Below, piece after piece: positions 19,298 through 28,587 of a DNA stretch of 64,000 nt. This DNA comes from Nitrospira sp. (GTDB taxonomy: Bacteria > Nitrospirota > Nitrospiria > Nitrospirales > Nitrospiraceae), in contig JACOEL010000013.1 of assembly GCA_024998625.1 (NCBI GenBank), positions 1 to 64,000 of the forward strand, given 5' to 3'. The position numbers and the translations under genes were made by a program. Each line of letters opens with the position of its first letter. Positions within the stretch are counted from its first letter, which is position 1. The notes under the pieces are model-generated. The model was not told the DNA's origin. It was given only the letters and a program-made list of their open reading frames with translations, and made no database searches.

Positions 19298-20572
19298 CTA
19301 CGGTTTCGGCGTCTCGGGGGTGATTTCGTCGAGAATACGTTTGGCCTCTTCCCGTGGCATGCCTTTCAGATAGCTCTTGGCTTTGGCAAGGTCCGGTGCC
19401 AGGCCGAGTCCTTTGGCGTAGATGCGAGCCAGGGCGGTGCGGGACGGAACGGCACCGTCCGAGGCAGTCGATTCCAGGTAGCTGAGGATCCATTGTCCAT
19501 GGGGGGGAAGCTGGCCGTCGAGGCCTTGCTCGTAGAGCTGGACCAGTGCCGCGTGCGAGATGTCGTTGAGCGCATAGGCTTCCCGTAGCAGCACCGGCAG
19601 GGCCTCGCCCGTGCGACCTTGTTTGAGGAGTGTGGTGCCGACGGTTTCCGTAGCCTGATCCCCCCGGTCCAGATCGGGGAAATCCAGCCAGAGCTGATCG
19701 CAGTAATTCTTGAAGGCCTCCGCCGCCGCCTTGGATTGTTTTGTCTGCAGGGTGCCCTTAACCGCTGCCAGTCGCCGGAGTTGGGTCAGCGCCTGTGCCG
19801 CTTCCGGCAAACCCTGCTCAAAGGCCCGCGCCCACCAGGTGATGGCCATGATCTGGCTCTTCTCCACGCCCTGGCCTGAGCGATACGCGTTACCGAGGAA
19901 GTATTGGGCTTTGGCCAACCCCGCCAGCGCGGCGGTTTCCAGCTCCTGCGCCGCGTCCTTGTCCCGTCCCGCCACTTTCAAGACCAGTCCGAGTCGATAG
20001 TGAGCTTCGGCAAAGTCCGCTTTGAGTCGCAGGGCTTCCTGGTAGGCCTTGATGGCCGATTGTACATTGCCGCGGGTGTAATGAATCGTCCCCATGCTGT
20101 AGTGCGCCTGCACGAGGGTCGGATCCAGTCGGACGGCTTCCTGGAGCTCGGTCATGGCGCTGCGCCAGTCTTGCTTGGCCATAAGCGCGGTGCCCAGATC
20201 GAGATGAGCCTGGGCGACGGTCGGATGGAATCGCAGGGCGGTCCGGTATTCGTCGATGGCGCCATCGGTATCACCCAGCTGGAACAGGGTTCGCCCCAGC
20301 GTGAGGCGCGGCTCCTGGGCATCGGGTTCGAGGTGTAAGGCTTGGCGAGCCTGGGTCAGGGTTTCCAACAGGCTGAGGGGTACAGGCGCCGGAATCGGCG
20401 TCGGTAATGCCGGTTGCGCGAGGGATTCAGGGGGGAGCGGCTCTTCTCGAATCGGTTCCGGGGCCGGGATCGCGGAGGGGTCTTCTTGCGCGCCTGCCCA
20501 AGCCGGGTGAATGAGCAAAGCCATGGCCAGGATCAAAGGCCACCCTCCCTTGATGGCATGGTGCAGGTACAT
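19298..20572 (-). CDS. Exported TPR and Sel1-repeat protein
   Basis: A 424-residue protein with a signal peptide (WPLILAMALLIHPAWAGA), a proline/glutamate-rich linker, then four to five TPR units (for example LTLGRTLFQLGDTDGAIDEYRTAL, AQAHLDLGTALMAKQDWRSAM) and Sel1-like repeats (AQYFLGNAYRSGQGVEKS, ALARIYAKGLGLAPD). It is probably a periplasmic scaffold. ATG 20572 is chosen because it starts the signal peptide; the upstream open frame to 20659 lacks a start signal. GGAGG lies 13 bases upstream, slightly far. Confidence 0.8.
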   Translation of the reverse strand: MYLHHAIKGGWPLILAMALLIHPAWAGAQEDPSAIPAPEPIREEPLPPESLAQPALPTPIPAPVPLSLLETLTQARQALHLEPDAQEPRLTLGRTLFQLGDTDGAIDEYRTALRFHPTVAQAHLDLGTALMAKQDWRSAMTELQEAVRLDPTLVQAHYSMGTIHYTRGNVQSAIKAYQEALRLKADFAEAHYRLGLVLKVAGRDKDAAQELETAALAGLAKAQYFLGNAYRSGQGVEKSQIMAITWWARAFEQGLPEAAQALTQLRRLAAVKGTLQTKQSKAAAEAFKNYCDQLWLDFPDLDRGDQATETVGTTLLKQGRTGEALPVLLREAYALNDISHAALVQLYEQGLDGQLPPHGQWILSYLESTASDGAVPSRTALARIYAKGLGLAPDLAKAKSYLKGMPREEAKRILDEITPETPKP

Positions 20573-20686
20573 AGGCGCCGACAATCCTCCACATGAAAAA
20601 AGACGTTCCTTTATACACATAGACGTAACGGAAATTCCACGGGATCTCGCATGAAACATGTGTCGCGGATGAGGTCCGAGGAACCT

Positions 20687-21349
20687 TTAATTGTTGAGGA
20701 GTGCGAGCGCGAGGACCATGGCGGCCAGCAGACCCAGGAGGCCCAGTATCAGGTAGCGCCACCAGGCCAATTGATCCTGGACCGGCATGAACCCCAGGCT
20801 GACGCCTTCCGCCAGCAACCAGTTTCTGAATTCCTGCGGGGCGACGAGGTGAAGGCCCCGGTCCGTGCAGGAGGCGATGAAGCGATCTACCACGGCCCCC
20901 TGCAACGCCGTGCGAATCAACTTTTCCAGCCAGCGCGGGAGTTTCAGGCAGCCGGCGGTTTGAGTGACGCATCGGTCGACCATGGCCTCGTATTCCTGTC
21001 GAGCCGTAGCAAGGCTTCGTCCTGCCGAAGTTGCCGTCGACTGCATGGCGGGTAAAGTATGGAGCCAGTCCCGGAGCATGAGTTCCAGCCGCTCCACCGT
21101 CTGTTGGGCTGCGCTCAAGACACCGGCAAGTGCGCCGCCGGCCAGGGCACAGACGACATACAGTGCGGTGAGAGACCAACCGCCGACCGCAGCCCATGCG
21201 CCGTGGGTGGAGACGATGCTGCTGTAATAGGCGGCAGCCCCTCCGACGACGGCGATCGAGAGGAGCATGTGTAGCGGCAGAGACCAGAGTAGAGCCCGAA
21301 GGAATGTGCGGGGCTTCCTCGCGCTTGGTGGGGAAGGCGGATTTGACAT
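20687..21349 (-). CDS. Inner-membrane hypothetical protein
   Basis: A 220-residue protein. Two hydrophobic segments lie near residues 20-75 (LPLHMLLSIAVVGGAAAYYS, LTALYVVCALAGGALAGVL), followed by an amphipathic helical region and a final membrane segment (RYLILGLLGLLAAMVLALALL). ATG 21349 is preferred over a TTG three codons upstream. The gene follows the HIT gene by 18 bp on the same strand. The family is not recognised. Confidence 0.6.
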   Translation of the reverse strand: MSNPPSPPSARKPRTFLRALLWSLPLHMLLSIAVVGGAAAYYSSIVSTHGAWAAVGGWSLTALYVVCALAGGALAGVLSAAQQTVERLELMLRDWLHTLPAMQSTATSAGRSLATARQEYEAMVDRCVTQTAGCLKLPRWLEKLIRTALQGAVVDRFIASCTDRGLHLVAPQEFRNWLLAEGVSLGFMPVQDQLAWWRYLILGLLGLLAAMVLALALLNN

Positions 21350-21367
21350 CGCAACCAATCGAGGACC

Positions 21368-21820
21368 TCAGGGGTTCCCGGGGGCCTGCGTGAGATGCAG
21401 CGGCCAGATGTTCCTGAGGCGATTGATTGCTGAAGCGAGTGCGGCCGGTTCAAGTCGAACCGGTTCATGCGCAATATGCCACACTGGTTCGAGCGGCGCG
21501 GGATCCTGAGGAAGGCGCGGAATCAAATGCCAATGGATGTGGGGAAGCTGGTTGCCGAGCAACTCATAGTTGATCTTCACCGCCTGCCACTCTTGCGCGA
21601 GCAGGGCCGCGACCCCGGACACTTCTTCCATGAGGCGACTACGTTCATCGCGAGAGAGGTGAAAGAGCTCCGTGGCGTGGCGTTTCAACACCAGCAGGGT
21701 CCAGCCGGGGAAGAACTGGTCGTCATGCAGATAGGCCCGGGTGAGTCCGCAATCGGCGATGAACTGATCCCGGCTGGGCCACGTGCGGCCACAGGCCTTG
21801 CAGGCTGGGGTGGTGCTCAT
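21368..21820 (-). CDS. HIT-family nucleotide hydrolase/transferase
   Basis: A 150-residue protein with the histidine-triad motif LPHIHWHLIPR near residue 95, which binds the phosphates of a nucleotide; the core strand GWTLLVLKRH is also typical. The N-terminus adds a CKAC pair that could bind zinc. HIT proteins cleave adenylylated or dinucleoside substrates in the cytoplasm. Its ATG overlaps the stop of the preceding gene (ATGA), and a membrane protein gene follows, so the three form an operon. Confidence 0.85.
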   Translation of the reverse strand: MSTTPACKACGRTWPSRDQFIADCGLTRAYLHDDQFFPGWTLLVLKRHATELFHLSRDERSRLMEEVSGVAALLAQEWQAVKINYELLGNQLPHIHWHLIPRLPQDPAPLEPVWHIAHEPVRLEPAALASAINRLRNIWPLHLTQAPGNP

Positions 21821-22440
21821 GGTTGGCTCAGCGACTGGGCTTCTTGCGGCGTGATCACGCCTTTTTTGATCAGTAGTTGGATCAGTTTGTCCGTGGTGGC
21901 CTTATGTGGTGCGGCCGCGGCGGCCGCGGCCGCCGCTGGGCTTTTCTGTTTAGGTGCTTCACGTTTTTGCCCCATCACCCGGAAAGACGGAGTAAAGACC
22001 GCGACATAGTCCCGGTTCCTGATGCGGACGGTCACGGGGAGGCTCTCGCTGTTTGGGGTGAGGTCAGGTCCGGATCCTTGCGGGACACGAAAGAAAGGCC
22101 TTCCGTCCTCCGTGGTACCGTCCTGGCCGATGATCTCCATTCTGTTCAGGAGGGATTCGCCTGTCAGATTCTCGCGATCCTGTCCGCCGATATTGGTGAT
22201 GCGATCCAGCACGATGATCAAGGAGTCGGCGATGAAGAGATCGGCGGAATTGTTGCGGACCGTCACATCGTACCGGTATTCGCTCGAGAAATTATCACGG
22301 CTGCGCAGCGTGACGAATGCGGTGGCTTTGCCGCTCAAATCGATCAGTTCGGCGGCCGCAGCGAACAGGGGCGTGAAGACTTGGGCAAGCAGGAGGCAGG
22401 CGCTTCCCACAACAATGTGCATGGACCGCGTCTTCGCCAT
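21817..22440 (-). CDS. Secreted protein with polyalanine linker and SHOCT-like tail
   Basis: A 207-residue exported protein. ATG 22440 has GGGAGGGGATC upstream and starts a signal peptide (VVGSACLLLAQVFTPLFAAAA). The mature domain is beta-rich (FVTLRSRDNFSSEYRYDVTVRNNSAD). A run of nine alanines encoded by GC-rich codons (21908-21935) separates it from a C-terminal short helical module (LIQLLIKKGVITPQEAQSL) resembling SHOCT or oligomerisation tails. The upstream frame to 22605 is not used. The stop overlaps the HIT start. Confidence 0.65.
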   Translation of the reverse strand: MAKTRSMHIVVGSACLLLAQVFTPLFAAAAELIDLSGKATAFVTLRSRDNFSSEYRYDVTVRNNSADLFIADSLIIVLDRITNIGGQDRENLTGESLLNRMEIIGQDGTTEDGRPFFRVPQGSGPDLTPNSESLPVTVRIRNRDYVAVFTPSFRVMGQKREAPKQKSPAAAAAAAAAPHKATTDKLIQLLIKKGVITPQEAQSLSQP

Positions 22441-22598
22441 GATCCCCTCCCGGTTGTCGGTCAGCATCGCCCTCAGAATAACAAAGCCCCACAGTGAGTG
22501 CGAGGAAATCCTCTGTCCGGGTCGTGGTTTGCTTGACACGTTCTTTTCACGGACGATATTCTGCCGTCCGGTCATCGACTGCGGCTCATCACACCTGC

Positions 22599-23486
22599 AT
22601 GGCACCTACACGTATGACGTCCCCTCCGCTGCTGGTTCCGCGGACACTCGTTTCTCAGCTACTGCATCTCTATGACTATCCCGACCCGCGCCGTCCCGGA
22701 CGCCTGATAAAGGGTTACGATTGTCCGCATGCCCTCCGGACGGCCCGGATGTGCGCCGCCGTGGCTCAGCGCATGGGACACCAGCCGGCGCGAGTCAGAC
22801 AGTATCAGATCGCCTGCCTCCTGCATGATTTGGGTCGAGCCGGACTGGATCGACGGCTCTTCGGCCGGATCTGGTCCTGGGCCCGCGCGCAGGGAATTCC
22901 CACCAGGCCGCGTGAATGGCGGGCTCTCCACCCGGAGACCCGTTATGGGCGGGAAACCGAGGCCTTTGTTTCGCGTTATCGAGGCGCGATGAAAGCGGCC
23001 GGCATCGAACTGAATCCATGGGCCTGCGAGCAGGTGGAAATGCGGCTAGGGTACGCCCGCAGATTGGCCGCCCGCTTGCGTGCCGTGAAACCGCGCCTAC
23101 GTGGGCTGGCGGTCAGCTGGTCGCCGTGGATGAGCCGGATCATGCTGTATTACTACTATCCTGAGAAGCTGAACGGCGCGCAGCCTTGGGTGCGGCAATT
23201 GGCGGAGATCCTGGTCGCCTGCGAACAGTTCGAAGCCTATAGCAATCAGCGTCGCGGCCGGGACTATTATGTGCGGCAGCGTGAAGATGTGTCGGAAGCC
23301 TTCGCTTATTTGGATGCGTTGCAAGGTGAAGGGATCATCAGTCGTCCCGTTGTGCAGGCTTTGCGGGCGCTCGCGGCGGAAGGGGTATTCGATCGCGTAT
23401 TGGAAGAGGCCAGGGGGCGGTCGTTGTCCAGACGCGAGCGCACGTTCCTGCGCCGGGCGGGTCAGGAGTCACTACATGCCGGTTAA
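22599..23486 (+). CDS. HD-domain phosphohydrolase-like protein
   Basis: A protein of about 295 residues. The metal-binding HD signature is CLLHDLG with H76-D77, preceded by a histidine in YDCPHALRTARMCAAVAQ that serves as first ligand. Members hydrolyse phosphoesters including cyclic dinucleotides or (p)ppGpp. No GYP extension is seen. The start is uncertain: ATG 22599 or 22614 are both without a strong ribosome binding site, and the frame is open to 22494. The 3' end overlaps the YjbQ gene by 11 bases. Confidence 0.75.
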   Translation: MAPTRMTSPPLLVPRTLVSQLLHLYDYPDPRRPGRLIKGYDCPHALRTARMCAAVAQRMGHQPARVRQYQIACLLHDLGRAGLDRRLFGRIWSWARAQGIPTRPREWRALHPETRYGRETEAFVSRYRGAMKAAGIELNPWACEQVEMRLGYARRLAARLRAVKPRLRGLAVSWSPWMSRIMLYYYYPEKLNGAQPWVRQLAEILVACEQFEAYSNQRRGRDYYVRQREDVSEAFAYLDALQGEGIISRPVVQALRALAAEGVFDRVLEEARGRSLSRRERTFLRRAGQESLHAG

Positions 23487-23898
23487 AAGTCTTTCGATGC
23501 AGGTAAAGATGCAGGGCGATTGCCGGGTGGAGAATATTACCGGGCAGGTCCAGGCGGCCTTGAAACAGACGCAATTGCGTGCCGGCATTCTCACGCTTTT
23601 TATCAAGCACACGACCGCTTCCGTGTTGATCATCGAAGATGAGCCGGGTATCCGCGCCGATACAAAAGCGCTGTGGGAACGGTTGATTCCAGCCGATCCT
23701 GGCTGGCAGCACAATGTGCGTAACGCGGGAGAGGACAACGGCCACAGCCACCTGCGCGGCCAATTGCAGGGCCAGTCGCTCACCATTCCCTTCAACGACG
23801 GGGCGATGACGCTGGGCACCTGGCAACAGATCGTCGTGCTGGATTTCGATACGCGCGCACGAACGAGGGACCTGGTGCTGCAGGTCATCGGTGAATAG
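23476..23898 (+). CDS. yjbQ: YjbQ/UPF0047 family protein
   Basis: A 140-residue single-domain protein with the complete family signature: LTLFIKHTTASVLIIEDEPGI, DNGHSHLRGQLQGQSLTIPF and LGTWQQIVVLDFDTRARTR. The conserved histidines and glutamate cluster at a putative metal site. Some members complement thiamine phosphate synthase defects, but the true role is unsettled. ATG 23476 has AGGAG seven bases upstream. It overlaps the HD gene on the left and the protease gene on the right. Confidence 0.9.
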   Translation: MPVKSLSMQVKMQGDCRVENITGQVQAALKQTQLRAGILTLFIKHTTASVLIIEDEPGIRADTKALWERLIPADPGWQHNVRNAGEDNGHSHLRGQLQGQSLTIPFNDGAMTLGTWQQIVVLDFDTRARTRDLVLQVIGE

Positions 23899-25012
23899 GA
23901 TGCGGCCGGGCCGGGAGAGGCGGAGTGGAACAAGGCTGAGAGTTGGTGTGGTGGCGGCGCTGGCGCTGTCGTCACCGGCCTGGCTTCAGACCGCCGAGGG
24001 TACGAACGGGTTGCTCATCGCGCAATCTGCCGCGCCCACCGAGCTTAGTCCTGAGGAGCAGGCGACCATCGCCGTGTTCGAACGCGCCACGCGGTCGGTG
24101 GTGTTCATTGCGAACACAGCGATGCAGCGCGATCCCTGGTCGTTTAATCTGTTCGAAGTGCCGCAAGGCTCGGGGACGGGTTTCGTGTGGAGCCGGCAGG
24201 GCCACATCGTCACCAACTATCATGTCATTTACGGCGCGGATGCGATCACGGTGACCTTGGCCGATCGCACCGAATACAAGGCGAAAGTTGTCGGCGCCGA
24301 TCCGGATCACGATCTTGCGGTCTTGCAGATTCAGGCTCCAGAAACCGCGCTCCAGCCGGTGATCATCGGCAATTCCCAGTCGCTGCGTGTCGGGCAGAAG
24401 GTGCTGGCCATCGGCAATCCCTTCGGGCTCGACCATACCCTGACCACCGGAGTCGTGAGCGCCCTCGGCCGTACGATTAAGTCGATGAGCAACCGGACGA
24501 TCGAAGGCGTGATTCAAACCGATGCGGCGATCAACCCGGGCAACTCCGGGGGGCCACTGCTGGACAGCGGCGGCCGGTTGATCGGCGTGAATACCCAGAT
24601 CATGAGTCCAAGCGGTGCGTTCGCAGGCATCGGGTTCGCCGTGCCGGTCGATACAGTGAGCCGGATCGTGCCTGAATTGATCAAACATGGAAAGTTGATC
24701 CGGCCCGGACTGGGCATTTCGTTGGTGCCGGATGCCATGGCCCGGCGCTGGGGTGTTAAAGGCGTGATCATCGGAAAGGTCGGCCGGGGGAGTATCGCCG
24801 AACGGATCGGTTTGCATGGGGCGCGTGAGACCGTCGGGGGCCGGGTTGAACTGGGCGATATAATCGTGGCGGTGGACGGCAAGCCGGTCGAAACCATCGA
24901 CGATTTGATGGATTTGATGGAACAACACAAAGTCGGCGACGAGGTGACGATCGAGTATGTCCGAGGCAAACGTCGGCTCCAGGTGATCGCGCCGCTGCAG
25001 GCGGTCAATTGA
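23891..25012 (+). CDS. HtrA/DegP-type serine protease with PDZ domain
   Basis: A 373-residue exported protease. The N-terminus has a basic stretch and hydrophobic VGVVAALALSSPAWL, so it is periplasmic or anchored. The catalytic triad is H111 (TNYHVIYGAD), D141 (DHDLAVLQI) and S219 (NPGNSGGPLLD). One PDZ domain occupies roughly residues 270-370 (GVIIGKVGRGSIAERIGLHG, LGDIIVAVDGKPV). It degrades or refolds damaged envelope proteins. It begins at GTG 23891, or ATG 23900 nine bases on, overlapping yjbQ. It lies 97 bp before the proteasome locus. Confidence 0.9.
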   Translation: MNRMRPGRERRSGTRLRVGVVAALALSSPAWLQTAEGTNGLLIAQSAAPTELSPEEQATIAVFERATRSVVFIANTAMQRDPWSFNLFEVPQGSGTGFVWSRQGHIVTNYHVIYGADAITVTLADRTEYKAKVVGADPDHDLAVLQIQAPETALQPVIIGNSQSLRVGQKVLAIGNPFGLDHTLTTGVVSALGRTIKSMSNRTIEGVIQTDAAINPGNSGGPLLDSGGRLIGVNTQIMSPSGAFAGIGFAVPVDTVSRIVPELIKHGKLIRPGLGISLVPDAMARRWGVKGVIIGKVGRGSIAERIGLHGARETVGGRVELGDIIVAVDGKPVETIDDLMDLMEQHKVGDEVTIEYVRGKRRLQVIAPLQAVN

Positions 25013-25109
25013 ATGGATTGGACCGGTGTGAGTCGGGTCGTGCGGCCGCGACAGTAGAGTTGTGCTCTGTGTTAGGATGACCGGAGTTGGACCAGCCGGA
25101 GGAATAGAT

Positions 25110-26861
25110 ATGAGCGACCATCGAAATCCGGATCAGCCAGAGGCGGGCGGGCAACAACCGCCGCGCCGTGAGGCCTCGGCATCGGCCGATCCGATCGAAT
25201 TAATAGAAGAATGTCTGGCGGCGTTTCCAGACGGTGACCCACGTCAGAAGCTGCTCTATAAATTAAGACATGTGATCACGGCCCAGTCGGTTGCCCAGGA
25301 CCGGCGCGATACCGAATTGAAGAAACTCAATGAGGTGGTGGCCAAGTTGACGGCGCCTGCCAATCGAGTCGGTCTGCTGCTCGAAGTGCCGGCGGAAGCT
25401 GTGGCGCGCATCGTCGTCGGAGGGGCAGAATATTACGCGAACCTCGATCCGCGTCTTCCGGTCGAGGATCTCAAGATCGGCACGCAGATTCTGGTGAATG
25501 AAGCTTATACGGTGATCAAGGCCTTGGGCTATGACCGCAACGGGCCGGTGCTGAAGGTGGCCGAGGTGTTGCCGGACGGACGCATTCGTTTCGAACAGGA
25601 TATGGGCCGGCAGGCGTTGATTTTGCAGCGGTCCAGCGACTTGCTGGGGGCCGATCTCAAACCCGGTGACGAAGTCCGGATCGAGCCGACACACCGGATT
25701 GCCATCGAAAAATTCGAGAATCGTCAGGCGAGGACACACCTTCTCGATGAAGTGCCCAGCGTAACGTGGGAGCAAATCGGCGGACAGCATCAGGCGATCG
25801 AAGCCATTCGGAAAGCCATCGAATACCCCCTGCTCCATGCAGACACGTTCACGAAATATCAATTCACGCAGCCGAAGGGCTTCCTGCTCTATGGGCCGCC
25901 GGGCTGCGGCAAAACCTTGATCGGGCAGGCCGCGGCTGCCAGCCTGGCTCAGCTCGTCCGTGAATCACAGGGCCAGGCCGCCTCGGATGGCGCGTCGAAG
26001 AACCCGCCGGTGACCAGCGGCGCCTTCCTGCACATCAAGGGGCCGGAGATTCTGAACATGTGGCTGGGCGAATCCGAGCGGATCGTCCGGGACCTGTTTG
26101 CCAAGGCGCGCGCCAGACGGAAAGAGGGGGCTCTGCCGTTCATTTTCATCGACGAAGCCGAGTCTGTGTTGGGCACGAGACGGTCGATGCGGTCGTTCAA
26201 CATCAACAATACGTTGGTGCCGATGTTCTGCGCTGAGATGGACGGTATTGAGTCGCTACAGGACGTGGTGATCATTCTAGCCTCCAACCGGCCGGATCTG
26301 ATCGATCCGGCGGTCCTTAGGCCGGGTCGAATCGATCGGAAGATCAAGGTCGCGCGGCCGAGTCGTGAGGCGGCCGTGGAGATTCTTGCGGTGTATCTTA
26401 CGCCGTCGTTGCCGCTCGATCGTGAGTGGCTGGAACGGAACGGCCAGGACCATGAAGCCGCCCGTCGCGCCGTGATTGAGCAGGTCGTCGATAGTCTGTT
26501 CGCACGGACCGATCAGAATCGCGTGTTATCCATTCGCCTTCGGAACGGTCAGAATAAGGTGCTGTATCGCGGCGACCTTGTCAGCGGCGCGATTCTCTCC
26601 TCGATCATCCAGCGGGCGAAGGAGAAGGCGATCGAGCGCGCGGTGGCAGAGGCCGGGGCGCCTGCCGGCGACGGGATCCGCGCGCAAGATCTGCTCGATG
26701 CGGTGCATGAGGAATATCGCGAAGGTGAGATGTTGCCGCCGGACGATGCCGCCGAAGAATGGCTTAAACTGCTGGATCACCATCCTGAACAGGTTGTCGG
26801 CGTGTCGTCGTTCCGTCGCGGGCGGCCGACGGAAGAGCGATTGGTCAACCAGATTATCTGA
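25110..26861 (+). CDS. mpa: Proteasome-activating AAA+ ATPase (Mpa/ARC)
   Basis: A 583-residue unfoldase that feeds modified substrates to the 20S core. Residues about 25-85 form the N-terminal coiled coil that binds the modifier. The OB region follows (about 90-210), then the AAA+ domain with Walker A GPPGCGKT, a roughly 20-residue Ser/Ala-rich insertion after the first helix, pore-side GPEILNMWLGESE, Walker B FIFIDEAE and arginine fingers LRPGRIDRK. ATG 25110 follows a near-perfect AGCCGGAGGAAT. The protein ends in VNQII and lacks the GQYL tail that docks mycobacterial Mpa on the proteasome. First gene of the mpa-dop-pup-prcB-prcA-pafA locus. Confidence 0.95.
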   Translation: MSDHRNPDQPEAGGQQPPRREASASADPIELIEECLAAFPDGDPRQKLLYKLRHVITAQSVAQDRRDTELKKLNEVVAKLTAPANRVGLLLEVPAEAVARIVVGGAEYYANLDPRLPVEDLKIGTQILVNEAYTVIKALGYDRNGPVLKVAEVLPDGRIRFEQDMGRQALILQRSSDLLGADLKPGDEVRIEPTHRIAIEKFENRQARTHLLDEVPSVTWEQIGGQHQAIEAIRKAIEYPLLHADTFTKYQFTQPKGFLLYGPPGCGKTLIGQAAAASLAQLVRESQGQAASDGASKNPPVTSGAFLHIKGPEILNMWLGESERIVRDLFAKARARRKEGALPFIFIDEAESVLGTRRSMRSFNINNTLVPMFCAEMDGIESLQDVVIILASNRPDLIDPAVLRPGRIDRKIKVARPSREAAVEILAVYLTPSLPLDREWLERNGQDHEAARRAVIEQVVDSLFARTDQNRVLSIRLRNGQNKVLYRGDLVSGAILSSIIQRAKEKAIERAVAEAGAPAGDGIRAQDLLDAVHEEYREGEMLPPDDAAEEWLKLLDHHPEQVVGVSSFRRGRPTEERLVNQII

Positions 26862-26869
26862 CACGGCCT

Positions 26870-28390
26870 ATGCATCTCTTCGGCATTGAAACGGAATATG
26901 GCATCACCCGTGAGGATTTGGAGGCCGTCGATCCTGTCGAGGAATCGATGGAACTGGTCCGTGCCCACTTGCCCGGCAAGTTTGAACGGCGTTGGGACTA
27001 TCGGGGTGAAGATCCGCACGAGGACGCGCGGGGTTTCCGGGTCTCCGGTCTGCAACAGGACAAGGAAGAGGACGACTTCGCCAAGGTCGATGCGCATCGA
27101 CCATTTTCGTTTCACGAGATGAAGAGCGATCTGGTCTTGCCGAACGGCGCGCGGTTTTACAACGATCATACGCATCCCGAATATTCCACTCCGGAATGTC
27201 GCACGCTCAAAGACCTGCTGGCGCACGATCGGGCCGGAGAACGTATTGTGCAGCGGGCCGCGGATCGACGGAATCAGCAACTCGGCGGTGCGCACGTCCA
27301 ACTCTATAAGAATAACACCGATTTTCACGGGCACAGTTACGGCTGCCATGACAATTACCTGGTATCGCGCTCCCTGCCGTTTGCTCAGCTGGTCAGTGGC
27401 CTGTTGCCGTTTCTGGTCAGCCGGCAGCTGGTGGCCGGAGCCGGGAAGGTCGGGATGGAGGCGCAGGAGTCAGGCTTCGTGCCGGGGCCGTTTCAACTTT
27501 CACAACGAGCCGACTTTATGGAGGCTGAATTAGGCGTCGATACGATGCACAACCGGCCCATCCTGAATACGCGCGACGAGCCGCATGCCGACCGGACCAA
27601 GTACCGGCGTCTACATCTGATTCTCGGCGACGCAAACATGTGCGAATACGCGACGGCGCTGAAGGTCGGCATCACCAGGCTGGTGCTGGATCTCCTGCAG
27701 CGTGGCGTCGTGCCGAATCTGGAATTGGAGCAGCCGGTGGCCGCGATCAAGCAGCTCTCCAGAGATCCTGACTTGAAGACGACGGTGCGATTGAGGGATG
27801 GCCGGACGATATCGGGACTGGCGATCCAAGAGGAATATTGGAACGCAGCGAGTCGATGCTGTGCGGGCAGTGATCAGGACGCCGATTGGGTGTTGCGGGA
27901 ATGGCAAGAGACCCTCAGCCTGCTCCGTCAGGATCGCGCGCCATTGGTCGGCAAGCTTGACTGGGTGACCAAGCAGTGGTTGCTTGAGACATTCATGCGG
28001 GAAGAGCGGCTGGCGTGGGAAGACCCGTGGCTCGCCAGTCTGGACTTGGAATATCACAATGTGAACCCCGACCGTGGCCTGTTTCTGGGACTTGAAGCCG
28101 AAGGAAAAACCTGGCGCATGACGAGCGAGCGTGACATTGCGCAGGCTCTGGCAACCGGTCCGTCCGATACCAGGGGCGGACTTCGCGGGTTATGTGTGAG
28201 GCGGTTTTCGGAGCAGATCACGGGGATGCAATGGGAGCGGGTGCAGTTTGCCGGGGGGCTGCGTGCCCGGACGCTTGAGATGGGTGACCTCTTTGAGCCG
28301 GACGCGGTGCAGGCCTGCGCTGCGTTGTTGGAAGCTGCGGCGTCTCCAGCCGATGCGCTGGCGGCGTGGACGACACGAAAGGACGGGTAA
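26870..28390 (+). CDS. dop: Deamidase/depupylase Dop
   Basis: A 506-residue carboxylate-amine ligase-fold enzyme. It has the ATP-site GIETEYG at residues 5-11 and the catalytic aspartate D99 in NGARFYNDHTHPEYSTPEC. Compared with the PafA paralogue it has a longer N-terminal insertion (residues about 35-85), the region where Dop carries its regulatory loop, so it is assigned as Dop. It converts the C-terminal Gln of the modifier to Glu and removes the modifier from targets. It begins 8 bp after mpa; the modifier gene starts 2 bp after its stop. Confidence 0.92.
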   Translation: MHLFGIETEYGITREDLEAVDPVEESMELVRAHLPGKFERRWDYRGEDPHEDARGFRVSGLQQDKEEDDFAKVDAHRPFSFHEMKSDLVLPNGARFYNDHTHPEYSTPECRTLKDLLAHDRAGERIVQRAADRRNQQLGGAHVQLYKNNTDFHGHSYGCHDNYLVSRSLPFAQLVSGLLPFLVSRQLVAGAGKVGMEAQESGFVPGPFQLSQRADFMEAELGVDTMHNRPILNTRDEPHADRTKYRRLHLILGDANMCEYATALKVGITRLVLDLLQRGVVPNLELEQPVAAIKQLSRDPDLKTTVRLRDGRTISGLAIQEEYWNAASRCCAGSDQDADWVLREWQETLSLLRQDRAPLVGKLDWVTKQWLLETFMREERLAWEDPWLASLDLEYHNVNPDRGLFLGLEAEGKTWRMTSERDIAQALATGPSDTRGGLRGLCVRRFSEQITGMQWERVQFAGGLRARTLEMGDLFEPDAVQACAALLEAAASPADALAAWTTRKDG

Positions 28391-28392
28391 CC

Positions 28393-28587
28393 ATGCGATA
28401 TATGTTGATGCCGGAACGTCGTGAGACACCGGGCGATCCCATGCCGAAACCATCGGGGCCGTCGGAAGAAGGCGGAGGGCCTCGACGACCTGAAACGGGC
28501 TCGCCGGACAAGGATAATTTGCTGAAGCGGATGCGGAAGGTCGATCCGAAACAAGCGGAACGTTATCGACAACGCACGGGACAATAA
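28393..28587 (+). CDS. pup: Ubiquitin-like modifier of the Pup/UBact type
   Basis: A 64-residue, charged, apparently disordered protein. The C-terminal half (NLLKRMRKVDPKQAERYRQ) is predicted helical and ends in Arg-Thr-Gly-Gln, so conjugation should require deamidation of the last Gln by Dop. The N-terminal half is rich in Pro, Gly and Glu. Similarity to mycobacterial Pup is limited to the GQ end and helix; the form matches UBact, the Pup relative reported from Nitrospirae. ATG 28393 lies 2 bp after dop, and an in-frame extension to 28366 inside dop is not needed. AAAGGA is the likely ribosome binding site. Confidence 0.92.
   Translation: MRYMLMPERRETPGDPMPKPSGPSEEGGGPRRPETGSPDKDNLLKRMRKVDPKQAERYRQRTGQ

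Noticed and set aside
21908-21935. GC-rich near-repeat resembling a restriction-site cluster or repeat element
   Set aside because: It encodes nine alanines of a supported gene, so it is a coding low-complexity linker.
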